Shown here: positions 36,954 through 45,512 of the stretch, one piece after another | Numbering within the stretch: position 1 is the first letter of the stretch | Layout of the letters: each line of letters starts with the position of its first letter | Assembly (NCBI RefSeq): GCF_034008635.1 | Contig: NZ_CP125378.1 | Location: forward strand, 3,593,501-3,657,500 | DNA length: 64,000 nt | Reading direction: 5' to 3' | Source: Pseudomonas sp. P8_229 | Lineage (GTDB): Bacteria; Pseudomonadota; Gammaproteobacteria; Pseudomonadales; Pseudomonadaceae | The notes under the pieces: generated by a model | Databases searched by the model: none | What the model was told of the DNA's origin: nothing | The model's input: only the letters and a program-made list of their open reading frames with translations | Translations under genes and position numbers: made by a program

Positions 36954-37586
36954 TTACTCGGTACTGCCCAGCCCTTGCCAGTGCTTGAGGCCGATAAAGA
37001 TGAAGCGCAGTTGCTGGGTGATCTTCGCTTGTGGCGTCAGATGTTCCGGCAGGGCTTCGGCGGGTGGGTCGATGATGTCCGGCAGTGTGGCGAACACCGA
37101 TTTGACGATCAGGTCGGCCATCACGCTCAGGCCGGCAGCGTCCAGATGTTGCAGCTTGGGCATCAGCGTCAGGTCGGCCGCGAGGTCGGCGCTGATGTTC
37201 TCGCGCAGACGGCCAATCGCCTGGCGCACCGGCTGCGAGCCGCCGTACTGCTCGCGGGCGAGAAACAGGAACTGCGAACGGTTGGCGCTGACCACGTCGA
37301 GGAAGATCCGCACCGAGGCATCGATGATGCCGCCCATGACGAATTCATTGTGGCGCACCAGGCGGATGGTCGCGCGGAAGGTCTGGCCGACTTCACTGAC
37401 CAGCACCAGACCCAACTCGTCCATGTCGGCGAAATGCCGATAGAAACCGGTTGGCACGATGCCCGCGGTCTTGGTCACTTCGCGCAAGCTCAGGCTGCCG
37501 AATCCTCGGCCGCTTTCCATCAAATGGCGGGCAGCGTCCATCAGGGCATTGCGGGTCTGTTGTTTCTGTTCGGCGCGGGGCAGCAT
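36954..37586 (-). CDS. desT: TetR-family repressor, DesT ortholog
   Basis: In P. aeruginosa DesT senses the saturated-to-unsaturated acyl-CoA ratio and controls the desCB desaturase operon. This 210-residue protein has the TetR helix-turn-helix (SLREVTKTAGIVPTGFYRHFADMDELG) at about residues 32-58 and a C-terminal ligand domain containing NRSQFLFLAREQYGGSQPVRQAI. Its place next to ureE matches PAO1, where PA4890 desT precedes ureE. No desC or desB is adjacent here. The start at 37586 (MLPRAEQKQQ) is preferred over an ATG 15 codons upstream. Confidence 0.82.
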   Translation of the reverse strand: MLPRAEQKQQTRNALMDAARHLMESGRGFGSLSLREVTKTAGIVPTGFYRHFADMDELGLVLVSEVGQTFRATIRLVRHNEFVMGGIIDASVRIFLDVVSANRSQFLFLAREQYGGSQPVRQAIGRLRENISADLAADLTLMPKLQHLDAAGLSVMADLIVKSVFATLPDIIDPPAEALPEHLTPQAKITQQLRFIFIGLKHWQGLGSTE

Positions 37587-37712
37587 CGCAAAGGCGTTTT
37601 CTTCGGCGGGACAAGCGCCGCACTCTAGCAAATCGGCTTTGTCGGCGTCGAACGGCAGGGGATATTCAGCGAGGTAAAATGCAGTCTTGCGGTTGCCGGA
37701 GCTGAAAAAGTC

Positions 37713-37743
37713 AAAAGCCCAATCGGGTGATTGGGCTTTTTTT
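37713..37743. terminator. Bidirectional terminator after the repeat-protein gene
   Basis: aaaagcccaatc pairs perfectly with gattgggctttt around a four-base loop (12-bp stem), with seven T on the plus strand and a T-rich run on the other side. It serves the minus-strand gene ending at 37760. Confidence 0.88.
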
Positions 37744-37759
37744 CCAGGCCGCCACGGGC

Positions 37760-38224
37760 TTAGCTCAAAGCGCTGTTGCGTTCGATCACACGGTCACCAC
37801 CACCTTCGGCCAGAGTTTGACCTTGTGGGGTTTTATCGTAGCCATCAGAAGCCAGGGTCTGACCTTGTGGGGTTTTGTCGTAGCCGTCAGAAGCCAGGGA
37901 CTGACCTTGTGGAGTCTTGTCATAGCCGTCTTGAACCAGACCTTTCTCTTCCAGGCGATCACGGCCACCTTCTGCTACAGCTTGACCTTGTGGAGTCTTG
38001 TCGTAGCCATCTTGTACCAAGCCTTTTTCTTCCAGACGGTTACGGCCGTTTTCAGCCAGGGTCTGACCTTGTGGAGTACGGTCGCCGCCGTCAGCAGCAA
38101 CAGTCTGGCTGAATACCGAGTGGTTCGATTTCACTTGTGGGGTAGCCTGATCGGCAGCGGGCAGAGCGAAAGCAGTGCTGGCTAGCATCGACAGGGTAAG
38201 GCTGAGCAGTAATTGGCGTTTCAT
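37760..38224 (-). CDS. Secreted tandem-repeat protein (DGYDKTPQGQ repeats), function unknown
   Basis: This 154-residue protein has a signal peptide (MKRQLLLSLTLSMLASTAFA, then LPAADQATPQ). The mature part is almost entirely made of 16-residue and longer units: VAADGGDRTPQGQTLAENGRNRLEEKG, LVQDGYDKTPQGQAVAEGGRDRLEEKG, LVQDGYDKTPQGQSLA, then two SDGYDKTPQGQTLA units and a final EGGGDRVIE. The last repeats are nearly identical at DNA level, which suggests recent expansion. No enzyme or anchor motif is present. It is predicted to be periplasmic or extracellular. A ribosome-binding site (AAGGAGC) precedes the ATG at 38224; a longer ATG at 38341 would hide the signal peptide. Confidence 0.85.
   Translation of the reverse strand: MKRQLLLSLTLSMLASTAFALPAADQATPQVKSNHSVFSQTVAADGGDRTPQGQTLAENGRNRLEEKGLVQDGYDKTPQGQAVAEGGRDRLEEKGLVQDGYDKTPQGQSLASDGYDKTPQGQTLASDGYDKTPQGQTLAEGGGDRVIERNSALS
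37811..38080 (-). repeat. In-frame tandem repeats in the repeat-protein gene
   Basis: About six 48-base and longer units, each encoding a GYDKTPQGQ or GDRTPQGQ core, lie within the CDS above. Unit lengths are multiples of three, so copy-number changes would preserve the frame. Confidence 0.85.
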
Positions 38225-38609
38225 GATGGGTTGCTCCTTGGGAGGGCGATAAAGTGGGTACGAAGCCAATGCTACTCTCGATAAGTCGATATAAAAGTTC
38301 ATAAACGCAATGGTAATAATCAACAGAATTGATTGTTCCACTGAGGCGCTCTATCTCGGGCGTTTGCGGACGGTGGTTTTGCACCGCAGTGGGTATTTTC
38401 GACTCACTCGCGCCTCGCAAATGTGCGGGTGGCGGTAACGCTGTTCGACCAATCGGTCAGCATTCGGGCGATTTTTTGCCCCGGAATCTATATTCCGATT
38501 AAACCTGCGCACTGTTTGCCAGTCGTAGAATTCATGAGGGCCGCTTTGGCCCGTCGTTTCAGCTGTGCGTCGCGAAGTCGGCGTGCGGTCGTCATCAGGA
38601 GTCTTGTGC

Positions 38610-40685
38610 ATGACGCGCACCGGGAAAATCTTCAGTTGGACCTTCGCCACCCTCGTACTGCTGCTGGCGGTGCTGGTTCTGATCATCGTGTTCTTCGATT
38701 GGAACCGGATCAAACCGCCGCTCAACGCCAAAGTCTCGGAAGAACTGCATCGACCGTTTGCCATCAATGGCAACCTCGCGGTGATCTGGCAGCGCGAGCC
38801 GGACGAGGGTGGCTGGCGGGCCTGGGTGCCGTGGCCGCACGTGGTCGCTGAAGACTTGACGCTGGGCAATCCGCAGTGGTCGAAGCAGCCGCAGATGGTC
38901 ACCCTCAAACGCGTGGAACTGCGCATCTCACCACTGGCGCTGCTGGCACAACGGGTGACGATCCCGCGCATCGACCTGACCGAACCCAACGCGCAACTGC
39001 AACGCCTGGCCGATGGCCGCGCCAATTGGACGTTCAAGTTCGATCCGAAGGACCCGAACGCCGAACCGTCCAGTTGGGTGGTGGACATCGGCGCGATCGG
39101 CTTCGACAAGGGCCACGTCACGCTGGACGATCAGACGCTGAAGACCAGCCTGGACGTGGTGATCGATCCGCTGGGCAAACCGATTCCGTTCAGCGAGATC
39201 GTCGGTGACAAAGCTGCGAAGACTGCGCAGGACAAGGGCGCTGCACCGCAGGATTATGCGTTCGCGCTGAAGGTCAAAGGCCAGTATCACGGTCAGAACC
39301 TTACCGGCCAGGGCAAGATCGGCGGGCTACTGGCGTTGCAGGACGCGAACAAACCGTTCCCGCTGCAGGCCCAGGCGAAGATCGGCGCCACCAGCATCGA
39401 ACTGGCCGGCACCCTGACCGACCCGCTCAACCTCGGCGCCCTCGATCTGCGTCTGAAACTGGCCGGTGCCAGCCTCGGTAACCTCTATCCGCTGACCGGC
39501 GTGACCCTGCCGGACACGCCGCCGTATTCCACCGACGGCCATCTGATTGCCAAACTGCACGACGCTGGCGGGGCGAAATTCACCTACGAGCAGTTCAACG
39601 GCAAGATCGGCAGCAGCGATATTCACGGCGATCTGACCTACGTCGCCAGCCAGCCGCGGCCAAAACTCAGCGGTGCGCTGCTGTCCAATCAACTGCTGTT
39701 CGCCGACCTCGCGCCGCTGATCGGCGCCGACTCGAATGACAAGCAAAAGGCCCGCGGTGGCGAGAGCAAACAGCCGACGGACAAAGTGCTGCCGGTCGAA
39801 GAGTTCAAGACCGACCGCTGGCGCGCGATGGACGCCGACGTAGAGTTCACCGGCAAACGCATCGTGCACAGCGAAAAACTGCCGTTCACCGACCTCTATA
39901 CCCACCTGAAACTCAATGACGGCGAACTCGGCCTCGAGCCGCTGCGCTTTGGCGTGGCCGGCGGCAATCTGGATGCGCAGATCCGCCTCAACGGCCGCAC
40001 CGAACCGCTGGAAGGCCGGGCCAAACTGACCGCCCGAGGCTTCAAGCTCAAGCAGCTATTCCCGACCTTCGAACCGATGAAAACCAGCTTCGGTGAGCTC
40101 AATGGCGACGCCGACATCAGCGGTCGCGGCAACTCGGTGGCCAAGCTGCTGGGCGGCGCCAATGGCAACCTCAAGATGCTGATCAACGACGGTGCGATCA
40201 GCCGCGAGCTGATGGAACTGGCGGGGCTCAACGTCGGCAACTATGTGGTTGGCAAGATCTTTGGCGACAAGGAAGTGAAGATCAACTGCGCAGCAGCCGA
40301 CTTCGACATCAAGACTGGCCTGGCGACTACACGCCTGTTTGTCTTCGATACCGAGAACGCGATCATCTATATCGACGGCACGGCGAACATGGCCACCGAG
40401 CAACTGGACCTGACCGTGACCCCGGAATCCAAGGGCTGGCGTTTGATCTCGCTGCGTTCGCCGTTGTACGTGCGTGGCAAGTTCATCAAGCCGGATGCTG
40501 GCGTGAAGGCAGTGCCGCTGTTGCTGCGCGGCGCGGGAATGGTCGCGTTGGGCGTGATCGCCGCACCGGCAGCGGGGCTGCTGGCGCTGGTGGCGCCGAG
40601 CGGTGGTGAGCCGAATCAGTGTGCACCGTTGCTGCAACAGATGAAGGCGGGCAAGGCGCCAGTGACCGTCAAGCCAACGAAGTAA
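38610..40685 (+). CDS. AsmA family protein
   Basis: This 691-residue protein has one N-terminal membrane anchor (FATLVLLLAVLVLIIVFF) and a long periplasmic beta-rich region. The AsmA-type N-terminal segment (PLNAKVSEELHRPFAINGNLAV) and the C-terminal AsmA domain (about residues 480-640, with LKQLFPTFEPMKTSFGELNGDADI) are visible. AsmA-like proteins are thought to bridge membranes and help phospholipid transport to the outer membrane. The ATG at 38610 has CAGGAG upstream. The 385-base gap before it shows no other gene, and I could not identify a promoter there with confidence. Confidence 0.85.
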   Translation: MTRTGKIFSWTFATLVLLLAVLVLIIVFFDWNRIKPPLNAKVSEELHRPFAINGNLAVIWQREPDEGGWRAWVPWPHVVAEDLTLGNPQWSKQPQMVTLKRVELRISPLALLAQRVTIPRIDLTEPNAQLQRLADGRANWTFKFDPKDPNAEPSSWVVDIGAIGFDKGHVTLDDQTLKTSLDVVIDPLGKPIPFSEIVGDKAAKTAQDKGAAPQDYAFALKVKGQYHGQNLTGQGKIGGLLALQDANKPFPLQAQAKIGATSIELAGTLTDPLNLGALDLRLKLAGASLGNLYPLTGVTLPDTPPYSTDGHLIAKLHDAGGAKFTYEQFNGKIGSSDIHGDLTYVASQPRPKLSGALLSNQLLFADLAPLIGADSNDKQKARGGESKQPTDKVLPVEEFKTDRWRAMDADVEFTGKRIVHSEKLPFTDLYTHLKLNDGELGLEPLRFGVAGGNLDAQIRLNGRTEPLEGRAKLTARGFKLKQLFPTFEPMKTSFGELNGDADISGRGNSVAKLLGGANGNLKMLINDGAISRELMELAGLNVGNYVVGKIFGDKEVKINCAAADFDIKTGLATTRLFVFDTENAIIYIDGTANMATEQLDLTVTPESKGWRLISLRSPLYVRGKFIKPDAGVKAVPLLLRGAGMVALGVIAAPAAGLLALVAPSGGEPNQCAPLLQQMKAGKAPVTVKPTK

Positions 40686-40710
40686 ATCTTCAGCGTTTGT
40701 AAAAGCGTCA

Positions 40711-40772
40711 TCGCGAGCAGGCTCACTCCTACAGGTACAGCGCAAAACTTGTAGGAGTGAGCCTGCTCGCGA
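40711..40772. repeat. REPIN, CTCACTCCTAC subtype
   Basis: Facing arms are separated by about 20 bases, between the convergent asmA-like and ferritin-like genes. Confidence 0.9.
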
Positions 40773-40788
40773 TAGCGGTATCGAAGGT

Positions 40789-41322
40789 TCAGAGGTCTTT
40801 CAGAATGTCGGCCATGTCATCCGCATGCTCTTCTTCCTGCGCCAGGATGTCTTCGAAGATGCGCCGGGTGGTCGGGTCTTTTTCGCCGATGTACTGAATG
40901 ATTTCGCGGTAGCTGTCGATGGCGATCCGCTCTGCCACCAGGTCTTCGTAGACCATTTCCTTCAAGGTGTTCCCGGCCACGTACTGGGCGTGGGACATTT
41001 TCGACAGCAGGTCCGGATTGAACTCCGGCTCGCCGCCCAGTTGCACGATGCGCTCGGCCAGACGGTCGGCGTGTTGTGCTTCCTGGGTCGCGTGTTCGAG
41101 GAATTCGTTGGCGGCCACATTGGCTTTCAGGCCGTTGGCCATGAAGTAGTGACGCTTGTAGCGCAGGACGCAGACCAGCTCGGTGGCCAACGATTCATTG
41201 AGCAAGCGCAGCACTTCCTCACGGTTGGCGCTGTAGCTCTCGGTTACCGCGCCGTTCTCGACGTGTTGCCGTGCGCGCTCGCGCAGGGTTTTTACATCAG
41301 ACAAATGCAGGTCATCGCTCAT
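40789..41322 (-). CDS. Ferritin-like / bacterioferritin-type protein
   Basis: This 177-residue four-helix-bundle protein carries di-iron ligands as LNESLATELVCVLRYKRHYF, EFLEHATQEAQHADRLAERI and AERIAIDSYREII with ILAQEEEHADDMAD. The pattern Glu, Glu-x-x-His, Glu, Glu-x-x-His is complete. It resembles PA4880 of P. aeruginosa, annotated as probable bacterioferritin. There is no methionine clearly placed as the haem ligand of BfrB, so it may be a DPS-like or BFR-like protein without haem. GGAG lies upstream. Confidence 0.82.
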   Translation of the reverse strand: MSDDLHLSDVKTLRERARQHVENGAVTESYSANREEVLRLLNESLATELVCVLRYKRHYFMANGLKANVAANEFLEHATQEAQHADRLAERIVQLGGEPEFNPDLLSKMSHAQYVAGNTLKEMVYEDLVAERIAIDSYREIIQYIGEKDPTTRRIFEDILAQEEEHADDMADILKDL

Positions 41323-41422
41323 TTCGATCTCCAGGAGGCTAATCCAATGGGCGCCACGCTCTACAGGCGTGATCGCGTACCCAAGTTGTGAGTCATGCGC
41401 GATGCAAAAAGTTTTATCGGTT

Positions 41423-42361
41423 TTACCCGGGGCTCCCTGTTGGCGCTGCCGAAGGCTGCGATCTTGGCGTCAGCCCGGACAACACGGCTTCTGCCTGTAA
41501 CCAGGTAAAAAACGCCCGCACCGGCGGATGCCGTTCGCGCCCCGGCACGCACAGCGCGCTGTAACCCGCGCCATCGACCTGCACCTGGCCCTTGTACGGC
41601 ACCAGCAAACCGCTGGCGACGCTTTCGGAAACCAGAATATTGCTCGCCAGCACCAGGCCCTGCCCGGCAATCGCCGCCTGCAGGGCGTAATGCTCTTCGT
41701 CGTATTCGCGGATTGCCGGGTGCTGCTTCAGCCAGTGTTCGCCAGACCGCGCGCACCACGCCTCCCAGCCATGGGCAAAGAGCTTTGAGTTGTGCCAGCG
41801 CACGCTGATCAGCGCCGGCGTGCGCCGGGCGGCCAGCGCCACCTGCTCCGGCGATCCATACACCCCGAATGACTCATCGAACAGGCACATCCCGTAGAGA
41901 TTGGGGTAGTCGTCGAGGCTGTAGCGCAACACCAGATCGACGCTGGCGTCCTGATGCAGGTCGATGACTTCGCAGTGGGTGTCAAGCCGCACGTTGATGT
42001 TCGGGTGTTGCGCATAAAACCGCCCGAGGCGCGGCACCAGCCACAGCGCGGCGAACGCGGCGGTGGTTGACAGCGTCAGGCTGCTGCCGCTGCGCTGCGG
42101 GCGCAGGGTGTCGACGCTTTGCGCCACTTCCAGCAGCGCGCCGTGCAGGCTGCGAAACAGTCGCTCACCGCCCTCGGTCAGGCGCACCTGACGCGGCAGG
42201 CGTTCGAATAGCGCCACGCCGAGCCAGTCTTCCAGCGAACGGATCTGATGGGAGATCGCGGTGGGCGTGACCGACAACTCTTCGGCGGCGGCCTTGAAAC
42301 TCAGCAGGCGCGAGGCGGACTCGAAGGCGCGCAGGGCGGTCAGCGGCAACGAAGCGAACAT
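41423..42361 (-). CDS. LysR-family transcriptional regulator (GcvA-like)
   Basis: The 312-residue protein has the N-terminal winged helix ([43 protein letters not shown]) and an effector domain with [14 protein letters not shown], similar to the GcvA/DsdC branch. It is divergent from a flavin reductase gene with 121 bases between starts, which makes that gene its likely target. I chose ATG 42361 because GGAG sits 6 bases before it; an ATG 4 codons upstream is possible. Confidence 0.85.
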   Translation of the reverse strand: MFASLPLTALRAFESASRLLSFKAAAEELSVTPTAISHQIRSLEDWLGVALFERLPRQVRLTEGGERLFRSLHGALLEVAQSVDTLRPQRSGSSLTLSTTAAFAALWLVPRLGRFYAQHPNINVRLDTHCEVIDLHQDASVDLVLRYSLDDYPNLYGMCLFDESFGVYGSPEQVALAARRTPALISVRWHNSKLFAHGWEAWCARSGEHWLKQHPAIREYDEEHYALQAAIAGQGLVLASNILVSESVASGLLVPYKGQVQVDGAGYSALCVPGRERHPPVRAFFTWLQAEAVLSGLTPRSQPSAAPTGSPG

Positions 42362-42482
42362 TGGAAACTCCATGGATGAAATGGATTCATCCCGACTGAT
42401 TTTTACTCATTTGAAGAGACGCAGTGACGGGCCGCAAGCTGCAAGCCACAAGCAGTTTGATTCTAGTCCGGAGCAAATACAG

Positions 42483-43121
42483 ATGAACAGGATTCTTGCG
42501 ATTCATGCCAGCCCACGGGGTGATCGTTCGCACTCACGGCGCCTGGCGGAAAGTTTTCTCAGCGCCTGGCAACTGCGCCACCCGCAGGCTCAAGTCACCC
42601 GTCGCGAAGTCGGACGGGCGCTGATTCCAGCAGTCAACGAGGCGTTCGTGGCAGCGGCGTTTTACCCGGAGCCGCAAGCGCGGCCGTTGTCGATGCGGGC
42701 CGATCTGGCGCTCAGCGATCAACTGGTCGGCGAGTTGTTCGAGCATGATCTGCTGCTGATTTCCACGCCGATGTACAACTTCAGCGTGCCCAGCGGCCTC
42801 AAGGCCTGGGTCGATCAGATCGTGCGCCTGGGCCTGACCTTCGATTACACCCTGGACAACGGCGTGGCCCAATACACGCCGCTGTTGCAGGGCAAGAAAG
42901 CCCTGATCGTCACCAGCCGTGGCGGTTTCGGCTTCGGCCCGGGCGGTGAACTGGAAGCGCTGAACCATGCCGATCCATGGTTGCGCACGGCGCTGGGGTT
43001 TGTCGGCATCAACGACGTCACCGTGGTCGCGGCCGAGGGGGAAGAGTCGGCAGAGCGCACCTTCGCGGTGTCGGTGGCCGAGGCCGAGCAACGTTTGCTC
43101 GACCTCGCCCGGGCGTTCTAG
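42483..43121 (+). CDS. FMN-dependent NADH:quinone oxidoreductase / azoreductase
   Basis: This 212-residue flavodoxin-fold enzyme of the AcpD/AzoR family starts [20 protein letters not shown], the FMN phosphate-binding loop. The segment [22 protein letters not shown] matches the flavin-binding region, and [12 protein letters not shown] the second loop. Such enzymes reduce quinones and azo compounds by two electrons, protecting against electrophiles. Its stop is followed immediately by the ATG of an SMR exporter (TAGATG), so the two are co-translated. The divergent LysR gene probably controls both. Confidence 0.88.
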   Translation: MNRILAIHASPRGDRSHSRRLAESFLSAWQLRHPQAQVTRREVGRALIPAVNEAFVAAAFYPEPQARPLSMRADLALSDQLVGELFEHDLLLISTPMYNFSVPSGLKAWVDQIVRLGLTFDYTLDNGVAQYTPLLQGKKALIVTSRGGFGFGPGGELEALNHADPWLRTALGFVGINDVTVVAAEGEESAERTFAVSVAEAEQRLLDLARAF

Positions 43122-43427
43122 ATGGCCTGGCTGTTCCTGCTGATCGCCGCCGGGTTCGAAGTCACGTTCGCCATGGGCATGAAGTACGCCGAAGGCTTCA
43201 CCCGCTTGTGGCCGTCGGTGATCACCGTGGTGGCGGCCGTTGGCGGGGTCTACTTCCTGACGTTGGCGATGCGCGAGTTACCGGTGAGCGTTGCCTATCC
43301 GATCTGGACGGCAATCGGCTCGCTGGGCACGGTGTTTCTCGGTTTTGCCTTGCTCGGCGAAAGCCTGACGCTGGTAAAACTGCTGTCGGTGGGACTGATT
43401 GTGGCGGGGGTGGTGGGCCTGAAGTAG
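43122..43427 (+). CDS. SMR family small multidrug/guanidinium-type exporter
   Basis: The 101-residue protein has four membrane helices and the essential Glu13 (AAGFEVTFAMG). The pattern GMKYAEGFTRLWPSVITV is close to that of SugE/Gdx, which exports guanidinium, rather than EmrE. The segment LPVSVAYPIWTAIGSLGTVFLG is the usual helix 3. No guanidine riboswitch is seen upstream because the gene starts directly after the azoreductase stop. Substrate specificity is therefore uncertain. Confidence 0.88.
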   Translation: MAWLFLLIAAGFEVTFAMGMKYAEGFTRLWPSVITVVAAVGGVYFLTLAMRELPVSVAYPIWTAIGSLGTVFLGFALLGESLTLVKLLSVGLIVAGVVGLK

Positions 43428-43518
43428 GCTGGTCGTGGCGTTGTCATCATCGTGGGGGATGCTTGGCGGGCGTTTTGCACGTCTGGCATCCACTCAGCGA
43501 CCACAAGGATGTTTGCCC

Positions 43519-44409
43519 ATGTCACAAGGTACGGCGACACGTTATCCACTGGTGCTGGTGCCGGGCATGCTCGGGTTTATCCGGCTGCTGCTGTACCCGT
43601 ACTGGTACGGGATTATCAAGGCGTTGCGCCGCGGTGGTGCAACGGTGATCGCGGTGCAGGTGTCGCCGCTCAATTGCACCGAGGTGCGCGGCGAGCAGTT
43701 GCTGGCGCGGATCGACGAGATTCTGCGCGAGACCGGCGCCGCCAGAGTCAATCTGTTCGGCCACAGTCAGGGTTCGCTGACCGCCCGTTACGCTGCGGCC
43801 AAGCGACCGGATCTGGTTGCGTCGGTGACCTCGGTGGCCGGGCCCAATCACGGTTCGGAACTGGCCGACTACCTGCAAAAACATTACCCGGCGGACAGCG
43901 CCAAGGGCCGCCTGCTTGAGGCGCTGCTGCGTTTTGTCGGCTGGCTGATGGCGTTGCTGGAAACCGGTTACCACGGGCCGAAGCTGCCGGTGGACATCCA
44001 CGCCTCGCATCAATCGCTGACCAGCGAAGGGGTGGCGCTGTTCAATCGGCGTTATCCACAGGGCCTGCCCGAGACCTGGGGCGGGCACGGACCGGAAGAG
44101 GTCAACGGCGTGCGGTATTACTCGTGGTCAGGGACGCTGCAACCGGGCAAGACCGATCGCGGCGGCAACCTGTTTGACGGCACCAATCGCAGTTGTCGGT
44201 TGTTCGCGACAACCTTTGTGCGTGAGCCAGGGCAGTGTGACGGGATGGTCGGGCGGTATAGCTCGCACCTGGGCACGGTGATTGGCGACGATTACCCGTT
44301 GGATCACTTCGACATCGTCAACCAGTCGCTGGGGCTGGTGGGCAAGGGCGCGGATCCGGTGCGGCTGTTTGTCGAGCATGCGGCGCGGCTCAAGGCTGCC
44401 GGCGTGTGA
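43519..44409 (+). CDS. Triacylglycerol lipase, family I.1-like, without signal peptide
   Basis: This 296-residue alpha/beta hydrolase has the nucleophile elbow GHSQG with Ser83, the oxyanion region LVPGMLGF, and the catalytic His in YPLDHFDIVNQSLG with Asp upstream (ECDGMVGRYSSHLG-type region, here QCDGMVGRYSSHLG). It resembles the P. fragi/P. aeruginosa family I.1 lipases that hydrolyse long-chain triglycerides. The start is ATG 43519 (MSQGTATRYP) with AAGGATG upstream. No signal peptide precedes the mature-like sequence and no lipase foldase gene is adjacent, so export is unclear. Confidence 0.88.
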   Translation: MSQGTATRYPLVLVPGMLGFIRLLLYPYWYGIIKALRRGGATVIAVQVSPLNCTEVRGEQLLARIDEILRETGAARVNLFGHSQGSLTARYAAAKRPDLVASVTSVAGPNHGSELADYLQKHYPADSAKGRLLEALLRFVGWLMALLETGYHGPKLPVDIHASHQSLTSEGVALFNRRYPQGLPETWGGHGPEEVNGVRYYSWSGTLQPGKTDRGGNLFDGTNRSCRLFATTFVREPGQCDGMVGRYSSHLGTVIGDDYPLDHFDIVNQSLGLVGKGADPVRLFVEHAARLKAAGV

Positions 44410-44435
44410 AGGTCAGTTACACCGCGTTATCGTTC

Positions 44436-44519
44436 TTCGCGAGCAAGCCCGCTCCCATATTTGGAATGCATTCCACCTGATGGAACTCGGTCGAATGTGG
44501 GAGCGGGCTTGCTCGCGAA
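44436..44519. repeat. REPIN, AAGCCCGC subtype
   Basis: Facing arms ttcgcgagcaagcccgctccca and its complement lie between convergent lipase and DMT genes. Confidence 0.9.
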
Positions 44520-44528
44520 GAGGCCTGA

Positions 44529-45416
44529 TCAGGCGACGCTGAGTTTGCGGCCTAGAACGGTGGTCCAACGCTCGGAAAGAATCACCCCGCCCAAGGTCAG
44601 CAAACCTCCGACCAAGTGGTACATCGCCAACTCTTCCTTCAACACCACCGCGGCAATCAGCGCGGTGATCAGCGGCAGCAAGTTGAAGAACAGTGTCGTG
44701 CGGCTCGGTCCCAGACGCTGCACCGCCTGCATCCACGCCAGCGGCGCGAGCATCGACGCCAGCAGGCACGCGTACAGCACCAGCGGAATGTTCTGCACGG
44801 TCAGGCCGGTTTTCGGCGAGGCGGCATACAGCGGAAACAGCACCACAATCGCCACCAGCACCTGCAGGTACAGCAACACCAGCGGCGGCAGGCGCAGCTG
44901 CCATTTTTTCAGCAAGGTGCTGTAGATCGCGTAGGCGAGGGTGGCGATCAGCATCATCGCGTCACCCAGGTTCACCCCGTGTTGCAGCAGCGCGCCGAGG
45001 CTGCCGGATGACACCACCACCAGCACGCCGGCGAACGACAGCACCGCGCCGAACAATGCACCGGCGGTCAGGCGCTGGCCGAGGCTGATGATCGCCATGG
45101 CCAGCGACATCAGCGGCATCAACGACAGAATGATGCCCATGTTGGTCGCGGTGGTCAGGGTGGCGGCGAAGTAGGCCAGGCTCTGATAGATCGCCATGCC
45201 GAGCACGCCGAGGACGAAGATCTTGCCCAGGTTCGGGCGGATCTGCGGCCAGTGGGTGACTACCGCTTTGAGCATGAAAGGCGTGAACAGCAGGCCGGCG
45301 AGCAGCCAGCGGTAAAAACCGATCTCGGCGGGGAAGATCGCCCCGACGGCCAGTTTGTTGATCACGGTGTTGCCGGCCCAGATGAAAATCGCCAGCAAGG
45401 GAAACGCGTATTGCAT
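44529..45416 (-). CDS. DMT superfamily (EamA) metabolite exporter
   Basis: The 295-residue protein has ten membrane helices in two EamA repeats (first FPLLAIFIWAGNTVINKLAVG, second LGDAMMLIATLAYAIYSTLLKKW). EamA proteins export amino acids, purines or related metabolites. It is divergent from an AraC-type regulator with 97 bases between starts, which suggests the regulator controls it. The substrate is unknown. Confidence 0.9.
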   Translation of the reverse strand: MQYAFPLLAIFIWAGNTVINKLAVGAIFPAEIGFYRWLLAGLLFTPFMLKAVVTHWPQIRPNLGKIFVLGVLGMAIYQSLAYFAATLTTATNMGIILSLMPLMSLAMAIISLGQRLTAGALFGAVLSFAGVLVVVSSGSLGALLQHGVNLGDAMMLIATLAYAIYSTLLKKWQLRLPPLVLLYLQVLVAIVVLFPLYAASPKTGLTVQNIPLVLYACLLASMLAPLAWMQAVQRLGPSRTTLFFNLLPLITALIAAVVLKEELAMYHLVGGLLTLGGVILSERWTTVLGRKLSVA

Positions 45417-45512
45417 GGGTTAAAACCATAACGTTGATGAACGGTGATTATCTCCTGTCTGGATGCAGCCCTATACTGCGAACCGGACAACCTGCCTCTG
45501 AAACCGGACAGC

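Noticed and set aside
37811-38080. Regular repeats considered as a CRISPR array
   Set aside because: There are no distinct spacers, the repeats are contiguous multiples of three bases, and they are in frame within a signal-peptide protein.
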